64,000 nt of DNA, taken from contig LSRY02000021.1 in NCBI GenBank assembly GCA_001643675.2, forward strand, positions 372,001-436,000. The letters run 5' to 3'. The stretch is from Monocercomonoides exilis (taxonomy: Eukaryota > Preaxostyla > Oxymonadida > Polymastigidae). The notes below the pieces were generated by a model. It was not told the origin of the DNA, did no database searches, and was given only the letters and a program-made list of their open reading frames with translations. The position numbers and the translations under genes are program-made. Below are positions 42,401 to 48,828 of the stretch, piece by piece (within the stretch, counting starts at the first letter, position 1; each line of letters opens with the position of its first letter).

Positions 42401-45067
42401 TTGAATGCTATTTACGGAATCGATGCCACAAACCACAAAAGTGACACGAATCTGATGGACTTCATCACTATCCACCAGGCAGACACGATTATTCTGTCAT
42501 CAGATCCGTCGAAGAATGGGAAGAACGAGAGGCAGTGCGGAACGCTGAAGCTTCCGTGCCTGACAGTGGATTATGGACTGGAACACTTGACGAGCGATGT
42601 GGAAAGCAGGCTTCTTGTGGATGTGGAGACGCTTGTCGAAAAGGAGATGGATCTGGAAGATTTGTCAATGGCTTCAAGGAAGGACCATGCTTCGAAAGTC
42701 ACGATATTTCGTGATATTCCGCAAACAAGAGCATGCGTGATATCGATGGTTGGAAGCGTTTCTATTTTGAAGATTGAGTTTTCTTTTGAGGTTGGATTTT
42801 CGTCTGCACATCGCAGTTTGTTTTCGATTGAATCAGGAAACATGAGCTTTCAGTTGTGCAGCTTCACACAACTGCAAGAAGAAGGAAATATTCAATCCGT
42901 TGGACTGACACTTATCTCTGTTGAAAACGGAAATGTGAGAATTGAGAAGACAAGCATTCGCGGAATTAGTCTTTCTGGTGAATCAGCGATTCGAATCATG
43001 CATTCAGAAGGGAGAGTGGCATTGTCTGAGATGGAAGTGAGAAACGTTGACCTGAGCAAAGGTGTATTCATTCTTATTGAAGGAAAGGCATCTTTGGACA
43101 AACAAGCAAGAAATGGAGAAGAGAAATCAGTTGATATGAAATCAGTTGAATTTGGAAATGTTTCATCTGGAAATGCAGAGAAAGGGGTTTATGCATGCTC
43201 GCTGTTTGAGGGAGAAATTTATTTGGCAAATTGCTCGTTCTGGAAGACAAGCTCGAGAGCAGAAAGAGGAAGTGTGATGAGTGTTGAGAGATGCAGCAAT
43301 GTGACGCTGGAATGGAATAAATTACAAGGGGAGACAGGACAAACAAAAAAAGAAAAAAGCAGAAAAACAGAAGAATTATGCAATTGGAACGGATCGCTGA
43401 TTGACATGCAGAAGAGCAGAGTTGTAATGAAGGAAACAACGATTGCGAACAGCTCGGAGGGAGGAGCAAGTATTGAAGGAGGAAGTGTTGTGATTGAGAA
43501 AGGCGAGTTTGCAAATAACAACCCGATGATAACAGGATATGAGTCGGCGCGAAGGAATGTGGTGTGCCAAGGGATGGGAAAAATGGATTTCATGAGCGTG
43601 AAAGGAGGGGAAGGACAGGAAAAGAATGGATCGTTGTGGATCCTTAACAAAGGGTGCACACTCAGCGGAATAGCGGAAGAAAGAAGATCACCTTTGTTTA
43701 TCCCTTCATTGGAAAGCGTGATTACGGAAGATGAAGGAACAGAATTGAAAGTGCTATTCAAAGGACAACTTCTTCTCCCATGTAACCTGTCGTTTCGAGC
43801 TTCGACGACCATTGCATCCAAAGTTTTAGTGGAGCAATACGAGTTTTCTGTGGAGGGGCTTGTCTCGGAAGGTGAAGCCTGGGGGAAAATACCATCTAAA
43901 TCTGTTAGAGAAGCAGAGGAGGAATCAGAGGTGAATGTTTCAATACTGTTTGGTGATAAGGACGCACCATTGTCAACAGAAGCAATAACATTAAAGAACA
44001 AAAGCAAAGTTCAAACTGCTGAAGATGGCAATGCTGTTGAAGCCTCGCATAAAACTGAACTTTCATGGGCTGTAATGGGATTAATTATCTTAGCAGTCAT
44101 TTTTCTTATATTCTTAATTGCTTTTTCAGCTATTGTAATTATGCTTCGAAAGAAACTGAAGGAAATCGAAAAGAATGTTGAAAAAGGAAGATCGGAAAAT
44201 GAGCATATGACGGAAAATCCGGAAATGAAAAGTGAGAATTTTGGAGGAAGCTTTGAGATGAGTGAAATGCCATCAACATTACTGGAAGGGATGACAAGTC
44301 AGATTCCTCTTCTCATTGACAACGATGAAGAAGATCTTCCAGAGCCTCCTTCAATGACTGATGAAGATCTGAATGAAAATGATCTTCCAGATTTGGAATC
44401 ACAGTTGCCATTTTCTGAGGACACTTCTGTTTCATTGGTATCTCAATCTCATTCATTCAATGTCATATCAGCAAAGAAGCCATTTCGAGAGAAGGAGAAA
44501 AAGAACATCAAAACATTGCATTCGGTGATTCATTCAGTTCAAGGTAATTTCACGCTGGGAACAAGAGCGATCAATGTTGTTGATGGGAAGGAAGTGGTTA
44601 TGGCAGTTGCAAAGCTGTTTGAGCATTTGATTTCTGTTAGAGACGAAAGGGTAGAAATGATGGTTAGACAGTTGTGTCCATATTCAATCTTTGTTGAGGA
44701 AGGAAATGAAAATGAAATCTACGTATTGACAGAGGAATCGAAAGATGAAAAGCAGAAGGAAGAAATGAAGCGATGGAAGGCGCCAGAAGTTGGAAATGAA
44801 GATGAAGAAATAGAAAAAGCAGTTGTTTTCACACTTGGACTGATTCTCCATGAAATGACAACAGGAGAAGTGCCTTTGAGTGAGTGTGATGCAGAGGAAG
44901 CACAGGAGATGATGAGAGATGGGGTGCGACCGCTGACAGAAGGGATCGAAGAAGAAGAAATGGTTGAATTGATGGAGCAGATGTGGGCAGACGAGCCAAA
45001 CGACAGACCAAAATTGACAGAAGTAATTCAATTATTGAAAGAGTTGTTCGAAAAAAAAGAAGAGTAA
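33458..45067 (+). CDS. Giant beta-helix surface protein with pseudokinase tail
   Basis: One intronless frame of 3,869 residues. It has a signal peptide (IFFFFVGILQFLEC). The ectodomain of about 3,500 residues is rich in Asn/Ser/Gly/Cys with short beta-strand repeats (GGGIH, GNGGSL, F.NC types), as in pectin-lyase-like right-handed helices. Eight modules of 310-390 residues each carry a CGxxxxPC-type motif (for example GCGWAKFPC, GCGTANYPC, GCGFSDYPC, RCGSKEDPC). A membrane span (AVMGLIILAVIFLIFLIAF, around residue 3535) is followed by a basic stretch. The last 190 residues resemble a kinase: a possible AVAKLF lysine strand, RWKAPE, FTLGLILHEMTTGEVPL and NDRPKLTEVIQLL. HRD and DFG are absent, so it is a pseudokinase, perhaps a scaffold or receptor. 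Related proteins occur in oxymonads and other metamonads. Ligand unknown. Confidence 0.88.
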   Translation: MPTLTKLKFSNIFFFFVGILQFLECNNSHNLTRNERIGISSLFIHASIEQNLFEKNQFMREKCSDRSQITHSEGININVVPCQTCVVSHLASFNSTISVFCIQFSCELEKAVVSLFGKSAFFVSNCILSSPKQFRNGLIHSYEANICICNLSLVQSHSSVFLPSLISFPPTNIVREHQSCIEIRDTSLSSFSLFNSNPLIQSSMNNIITIQSSSFQNISQQQPKSNIFVEHNASFTMSSCIVSTVSNPTEGCIVPKVSGGSLNLLNSTFVRCSKTIGSKINHTTTEDILVDNCLYENVRGVIITHNSTGSAIIKNTDFRNSTNCQCIWAISYQFFKSINNAFNSVRTTSYASCIHPCQGNGPLTIQNNNMTNCESKWGGGCFHIHTGFSNADLISDCTFSNCYTTETSTQCNGGGAVWNGEGAKVSYSNVAFENCCANATYGGAISFASRETAYTHYSSLFYCLFIECDAFGDGKDIYAANPWQNILNESQFVLCCTNKHLEANRLVFAEKGDKSSWIGNLGNIYADVHGTDTLGCGWAKFPCLTIFNSVEIAVVASKGSPVFINIAAGSYVERALAIDSKCLSFEGSSNFGTELSASSSNSKALFQISTGCATLFDLFIIRNSSASTFLPLFSVSSASGELVLSSCKISSEPSQITPFATAFASISAGHLNMSKTTVESMMFSDVSALRIESSTLHCFTFENTTFRGITRNEGSGSVFDVTLTSGDELNLNDLNFERCACSKGNGGSLNCILEAGGKVTIGSTKRIEMEGCTVPQDRINKGKGGGIHLQLTGSSSDFAIQETSFYGCAAWKGNNVFVDAISLSSTITRGTFRFTQTGMSDDDLMGFEDQCRTDPVPLLAYLQAFTGTAVVGGSKSRDFSGCGTANYPCGSIEYAATLRFPRSKRVVALNQNFEWTEVLVFDVYEWEVKSPTRGQETKVSSEGTSTAEGMVTVEIESLIANLTFSAADQLGRHSCFILCQCGELSMADCSLKCSSSGSAEFGFGFIKISGGSLLLNRFSTASQVTFCSASLITLDGSGGFSCSECNMSSIKRTSGNGGCILIAKNNLLASNRNREIAIDGCSFSDCCVCEEEGEGGGVSAWLGENDIMIVNGSSCFEECLAQSEEGSGGKGGGMCIRCGDESSSFEIQNGVEFSKVKGNKAEFGKDVFVGCERGFLLSQMINSSSFGFFDSSESPSDALALSGSENGNSFPIIPLHVYLCSLQSEIITGSDNGADHTRCGFPSFACLSIDYCVENRISDSLNNIKVVSRSIIQQENSISLTPVNIYSEALVPVSVKDTGGATQDGLVMCSSALFLVNLLLNVQRTFLATRKAFLFSSSSLSISNCWLEYSSENVNEPVSFCVIYVNSGDLMLSGFKMEVDVTFTFSPICAWNYNAITIENSNITGTRKINGDGGCLYIHEVNGNERSITLQRCKFSGSCNEENGIRGGGIMGNVGSGNTLSVKSTTFENCMVPSDGNENGGKGLGGGMYLCLNKNVKSLAFDNISFSGCNAWKGKQLFVGGEDLSQIVGDWLECFKTETILAEDMMGLERSTTNREFHIPLVLYFRAFMEPCFIGGAEGNGFDHTGCGFSDYPCGTLPYGGFVRFGDSKAHLRLTDHFCFADAIVLSSQEMDIEAEANGTLINVMPDGTGEGEGLVETNNVVSFSGITFNVSTTFAAEERKCLFLCSGSALSLVDCSVSAQSKKIGFGYVIVRGGSLHVLRGVLNEIELLGAPVVELSGKSSRCTLEDLEWNNLKTGSVEGLIASKSSSHVEMKNSKVSGPTQFGNHGVFFVEELSCATVEKSNFSLLTRNEGNGVVVTGRVGSGKSLNVNSCSFTSISCLASGSKGGSIITTLSANGELLFNNNTVEESKVKKADGLGGGMHIEFLSSEVGYSMKNNKFLSNDAMLGYDVYLVCPAPRMMIDRNKWAGSATEEQEEKTMWVIDPLFPEGSDTLLKYLFPSSDEIIYVNTFNGHADGCGAEDYPCEELWYASGKMTEEKRILRVLSSCELRGAIEKENVPITIEGKGKDRSRVIVGKEGHLKMAVGAALTTLTISRIGFELPQISDFSELVEVGVGTTYFVECTFGSTDPEACAETSMRIITGRGGRISLDGVNIKNMKYKADCGIFLSGEVVCTFDNAEVSNIRSSGKGMVVGEGRTEIFLNVLRSTNCSFGKGGFVVLKKVKTLNWKNGTSITNSRNEGGNGGCGFISVEGECDAQINGTSICLCSANEDHGRGGGLYLDISKNPLLNIQLSEITFAGNCAFEGKDIFVLSTDVNASVVRERFMFQLQNERNESTVDLKGTDDALLGGSVVDLLLFLIQRKESSIAVSKSGMDILGCGSAEFPCLSFWRGYENIDLEAHDRVIRIDSRGNIRNHYDLSSFKVMSNKADEKCVVLFENALEGGEEKSVIRNTKELKLELVQLSLPSSFTNNEKVLLHSSSADSCLSLNGCTFKCSSASDLEFCLIRSEAGDVQLLNCDFSSLSFSSTPVQLNSSCEIIGCNFSSISAKSSQKGGAVCVELVGEATFSMSQTETVGCGCSEEHGRGGFVFVECQGASMSNPFVFGEDVSFAGHKAQRGKNVFISAGDLNKSVTLSSFCFDFRKSREDELLFCGRDFVWEDTTLLRFLETFTNQTIFVGSGGYDVMRCGSKEDPCRSMWKGMRQIDEGAPQKWIKIADETTVQDSFVLSNFTIECDETEEQSRGKLIFSSQTADRNDAGISSEGTVQLNRISVVMSEGFYNERLFCIVGKSGQIGMSDCSLAAETREAVPAKVGFLVMESGVLNATKLTVENVISEICVLAINSRCVCVLQQVMASKCTLSGESFAKIVSSGNEKENEVESSVSIKDSTFQLITRNDNGPAIISSSGCAAVLSLSGCTFDSCKAVCSEKGGGVFEELESGGALSMIKSSVIQCGCDNDNGKGGGIYICSNSGGALSFLFEKMTFKGNSAKVGNDIFVECIDIESQINETQFRFDLRETAYARLNAIYGIDATNHKSDTNLMDFITIHQADTIILSSDPSKNGKNERQCGTLKLPCLTVDYGLEHLTSDVESRLLVDVETLVEKEMDLEDLSMASRKDHASKVTIFRDIPQTRACVISMVGSVSILKIEFSFEVGFSSAHRSLFSIESGNMSFQLCSFTQLQEEGNIQSVGLTLISVENGNVRIEKTSIRGISLSGESAIRIMHSEGRVALSEMEVRNVDLSKGVFILIEGKASLDKQARNGEEKSVDMKSVEFGNVSSGNAEKGVYACSLFEGEIYLANCSFWKTSSRAERGSVMSVERCSNVTLEWNKLQGETGQTKKEKSRKTEELCNWNGSLIDMQKSRVVMKETTIANSSEGGASIEGGSVVIEKGEFANNNPMITGYESARRNVVCQGMGKMDFMSVKGGEGQEKNGSLWILNKGCTLSGIAEERRSPLFIPSLESVITEDEGTELKVLFKGQLLLPCNLSFRASTTIASKVLVEQYEFSVEGLVSEGEAWGKIPSKSVREAEEESEVNVSILFGDKDAPLSTEAITLKNKSKVQTAEDGNAVEASHKTELSWAVMGLIILAVIFLIFLIAFSAIVIMLRKKLKEIEKNVEKGRSENEHMTENPEMKSENFGGSFEMSEMPSTLLEGMTSQIPLLIDNDEEDLPEPPSMTDEDLNENDLPDLESQLPFSEDTSVSLVSQSHSFNVISAKKPFREKEKKNIKTLHSVIHSVQGNFTLGTRAINVVDGKEVVMAVAKLFEHLISVRDERVEMMVRQLCPYSIFVEEGNENEIYVLTEESKDEKQKEEMKRWKAPEVGNEDEEIEKAVVFTLGLILHEMTTGEVPLSECDAEEAQEMMRDGVRPLTEGIEEEEMVELMEQMWADEPNDRPKLTEVIQLLKELFEKKEE

Positions 45068-45088
45068 TAAAGTTAAAAAAACTATTTA

Positions 45089-46153
45089 CCATCGTTCAGA
45101 AACCCGGGAATTTTTCAAAAACCCGGACTTTTTATAAAATTTCATATATCTCGACAAGTTTCAAAAAATAAATTATAATAATTCACGCATTCACACATCA
45201 GTATATAACACATCTAACCATATTGAAAATTTTATTTATTGCGCTGTATTTATGAAGAAATAAATAATTTTTATTTTTGAAAATTTGACTTTTAATGAAT
45301 TTTTCTATTTCAACAAAACGATTCAGTTCATCTTTTATTCATATAACTTATTTTTTCTATGTTATAAATAATTCTGGATCTTTTTCATTTTCGGCAATTT
45401 GCTCTTTCCAACGGAATGAAAATCTTTCATTTTCAAAAAATCACAGTCAATGGGATAACTGAAAAAATATTTTTTGCAAAACACAAAAACACCCAAGTGA
45501 ATTTAACATATGCATCAATAAATATGATAGTTATATAAAATTTCTTCATTGATGAAATTTAAAATGATACAGTTGGTATTTCGTTAACATAGATTGTTTT
45601 TATAATTGATGATTTTTTCTTATCATTTTCAATGATTTTTCCACCAAATTGTATTTTATGAAATACCAACTGTATCATTTTAAATTTCATCAATGAAGAA
45701 ATTTTATATAACTATCATATTTATTGATGCATATGTTAAATTCACTTGGGTGTTTTTGTGTTTTGCAAAAAATATTTTTTCAGTTATCCCATTGACTGTG
45801 ATTTTTTGAAAATGAAAGATTTTCATTCCGTTGGAAAGAGCAAATTGCCGAAAATGAAAAAGATCCAGAATTATTTATAACATAGAAAAAATAAGTTATA
45901 TGAATAAAAGATGAACTGAATCGTTTTGTTGAAATAGAAAAATTCATTAAAAGTCAAATTTTCAAAAATAAAAATTATTTATTTCTTCATAAATACAGCG
46001 CAATAAATAAAATTTTCAATATGGTTAGATGTGTTATATACTGATGTGTGAATGCGTGAATTATTATAATTTATTTTTTGAAACTTGTCGAGATATATGA
46101 AATTTTATAAAAAGTCCGGGTTTTTGAAAAATTCCCGGGTTTCTGAACGATGG
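45089..46153. mobile_element. Palindromic foldback MITE, 494-bp arms
   Basis: The left arm 45089-45582 and right arm 45660-46153 are each 494 bp and appear identical as reverse complements wherever compared; the loop is 77 bp (45583-45659). Both ends abut TA (45087-45088, 46154-46155), so a Tc1/mariner-type transposase probably moved it. No coding capacity. Near each end AAACCCG occurs twice, 19 bp apart (45100-45106, 45119-45125), as in the pogo-like element's terminal repeats. It begins 21 bp after the stop of the giant gene and so lies within or next to its 3' UTR. Confidence 0.93.
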
Positions 46154-46155
46154 TA

Positions 46156-47224
46156 TCAACACAATCCATTCATAAAAGATAATAATTTCACTGTTAGATT
46201 AAACAATTGTACCACATATTTACAGGATCGGTGAAATGCTGTTATTTCTTTGCAAAATTTTTATCAGATTTTGAATTTTTAGTATTTAAAAACAATCAAA
46301 TAAAACTATGAAAGCGATTTTCACGATTTTGTTTTTTTGATAACTTAGTTCTTCATTTTGAAAATCCACTTTGCGTTCTATCTGTCTTTCTTTTTATCAA
46401 AAGTAAAAATACATTTTCCAATGCACCAAGAATTATTCACAATTAGAATTTTACCAATCAATTATAAAATTTCAAATGCCTTTATTGGAAAAAAAATAGT
46501 TTGAATAATTATTCTTTTTGCTTTAAAATCGACATCTTCAAAATTTACTTATTCTTTCATTCAGTCAATGATAATGTGATAAAAATTTCATTTTCCTAAC
46601 CAAAGTAATACTTATCAGTTGAACTTCAAAGATAATTGCGAAATTTTAGCTTGTTGAAATTGAATTATTAATTCGATTACAAAAATTATAATATCGAATA
46701 ACCTTTGATTCAATTGTTGTGTTAAATATTTATCAAATCACAATTAAAATGATCATATGTCCTCGCTGATATGTTACCTTTTCTATCTTAAATTGAAGAA
46801 ATTGTTATTATAAAGTCTTTCTTTAACTTTCTTTTTCAAGCGCCTTTTTTACTTCTTTCTTTTAGATTTTGATTTCATTATTAAAACTCTCATGTTTCTC
46901 TGCAACGCAAGATTGCTGTATTAAATATTTCTTTCAACATTAATAAAATCGCTTTCTTTTCTTGATACATTTTTCCTAATAATTTCTGCTTTCTTTTTCT
47001 TGACATAATAATAACTATTATCATTTCTTTTCTGTTTTATTTCTAGCAATTTCATTTTCTGCTATATAAATTAAAATCATCAAAAGAGAACGAATTCTTG
47101 TGGAATAATAACACGTTTCCAACGAAGCTGCAGAAGAAGAAGATTAAAGAATTTTAAATAATTTTCACGCCAAGTGTCGAAGAGAGAAAAATCGCTGTTT
47201 ACGCAATATTTGAGTTTTTTTTAC
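46156..47224. other. AT-rich spacer
   Basis: About 1.07 kb between the palindromic element and the poly(A)-binding protein stop. T- and CTTT-rich tracts occur from 46370 to 47040. I see no gene, RNA or repeat that can be supported. Confidence 0.55.
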
Positions 47225-48656
47225 TCATCTGCTTGAATGATCTGAAGAATGTCTTGATGAACTCATCACTCCCATTGGAGTAGCATAGAATGCAGGGATT
47301 GTGCCCGACGGATACGAAATTGGAAGCATTGGTGGAACAGTTGATGATGGTGAGGATGATGATGAGGAGGATGAGGATGAGGAGGAAGAAGTAGAAGAAG
47401 ATGAAGGTGAGGACGAAGACGCAGAAGGACCCATCGCTGAAGCGCCAGTAGGCTGATCAGAACGCGCATAGCCGTAACCAACAGTCTGTCCATATGACGC
47501 TGGATAAGGATACCCGACTGCATATCCCAAGCTGGAGCCCATCGGGATGCCCATCCCCATCCACGGCGCATACAGCATCCCTCCATCCACCGCAGTGCCA
47601 GGAAGCGTGCCGGTAACCGAAGGAGTCATCGAAGATGGATCCTCCATCCCGTAGCCATACCCCATCCCATACATCACACCGCCCCGCCCCACGCTCCCGC
47701 TCCAGCTCCTCCCCCGCACATACCCTCTTCCGCGAGCTCTTCTTCCTCTGTCATCATACGGAGATATTGACCTCGATGACGATAGAGACCTCGAGCGCGA
47801 TCTGGATGCAGATTTTGATAGCGACTTTGATCTGGGCCGAGACATTCCGATTTTATCATCAGCATCGTGTGGATGATGTGAATGATGCGAGTGATAATGA
47901 TGGTGGTGGCGATGTTCATGCTCAGGCACAGCATATCTATATCCTAGATACCCTCTTCCTCTTCCACCGTATCCAAAGGGAGAGAAAAGATTTGGGTTTC
48001 CTCCTTGGTAAAATGTTGATCTTCTACGATAATGTGGAATGCTTTCTAATTTTTTCAGAATCTAAACAAAATTTTAATTGTAAAAAAAATTCTGTGTGAA
48101 AACATTGTTGAATGAAATAAACCCTAATTGCCCGTCCTTGAATCGTGGGAGCGGGAGCAGATGTTGCCAGCTGCACCGATTCTTTATCTTGAAACAAAAC
48201 ATATGCACAACCCTTTGATCTTCCTTCTGGAGTTGTCAAAATTGTAACTCTTTCAATTGCTCCAAACTGTTCCATAAAATTCCTCAGATCGTTTTCACCA
48301 ATATAATTTGTTAGCTGTATGAATAAAAAATATAACATATCATCAAAAATTTGGATTTGACAACAAACATTTCCAACAAAAATTGATCTTGCATCTTCTT
48401 CCCTGTGATGTTCGATAATTTTGCGTTTTCTATCAACGACTAATAATAATTGCAAACGCAAATATGTTTTATAAAAAAATGAGCAACATTCAAACTTGGA
48501 TCAGCGATAGAATTAAAAGGAGGAGAAGTATTTCTCGAAGCCGACTTTGGCTGAATTTTCCCATATTTTAACAGTTATGCACGTTGAACATAGCAAATAA
48601 AACAGAACACAAACCCTCTCTGGTGTTGGTGATCTGCTGTTAATATTTTCGTTCAT
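47225..48656 (-). CDS. PABPN1: Nuclear poly(A)-binding protein (PABPN1/Pab2-like), five exons
   Basis: Binds poly(A) tails in the nucleus and supports processive polyadenylation. Exons: 48656-48615, 48550-48496, 48439-48369, 48314-48123, 48061-47225; 398 residues. The RRM is split by an intron inside RNP2: DARSIFVGN joins LTNYIGENDL; then FGAIERVTILTTPEGRSKG, CAYVLFQDKESVQLA (RNP1) and IQGRAIR. The block EEDARSI.VGN and the spacing match PABPN1. The tail is Arg/Gly/Tyr-rich, with His-rich, RS-rich and GYGYGM segments and poly-Ser, longer than in animals and fitting RGG/phase-separating RNA-binding proteins. The usual N-terminal coiled coil is not apparent. The introns are 54-64 bp and all start GTTT. 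Head to head with the ATM-like gene. Confidence 0.9.
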
Positions 48657-48828
48657 GAAGAAGCAAAAAAATACAATCGATATGGAAGAATTGATCGAAT
48701 AATCGTTTCGACAATTTGCAAATAAAAATAAATCAGCAAGTCTTGACCATGACTATTTTCATATGCAATGGAAGAACCTTAAGTTTCATTGAAACCCACA
48801 ATTAATGTTGTTATTTGAATTATGACAA
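48657..48828. promoter_or_regulatory. Shared promoter region, PABPN1-like and ATM-like
   Basis: 172 bp separate the divergent start codons. AT-rich; an out-of-frame ATG at 48822 precedes the chosen ATM-like start at 48829. No element was identified. Confidence 0.5.

Noticed and set aside
35029-44007. Several minus-strand ORFs of 180-260 aa across the giant gene
   Set aside because: They have no family motifs and mirror codon composition of the sense frame; no independent gene is supported.
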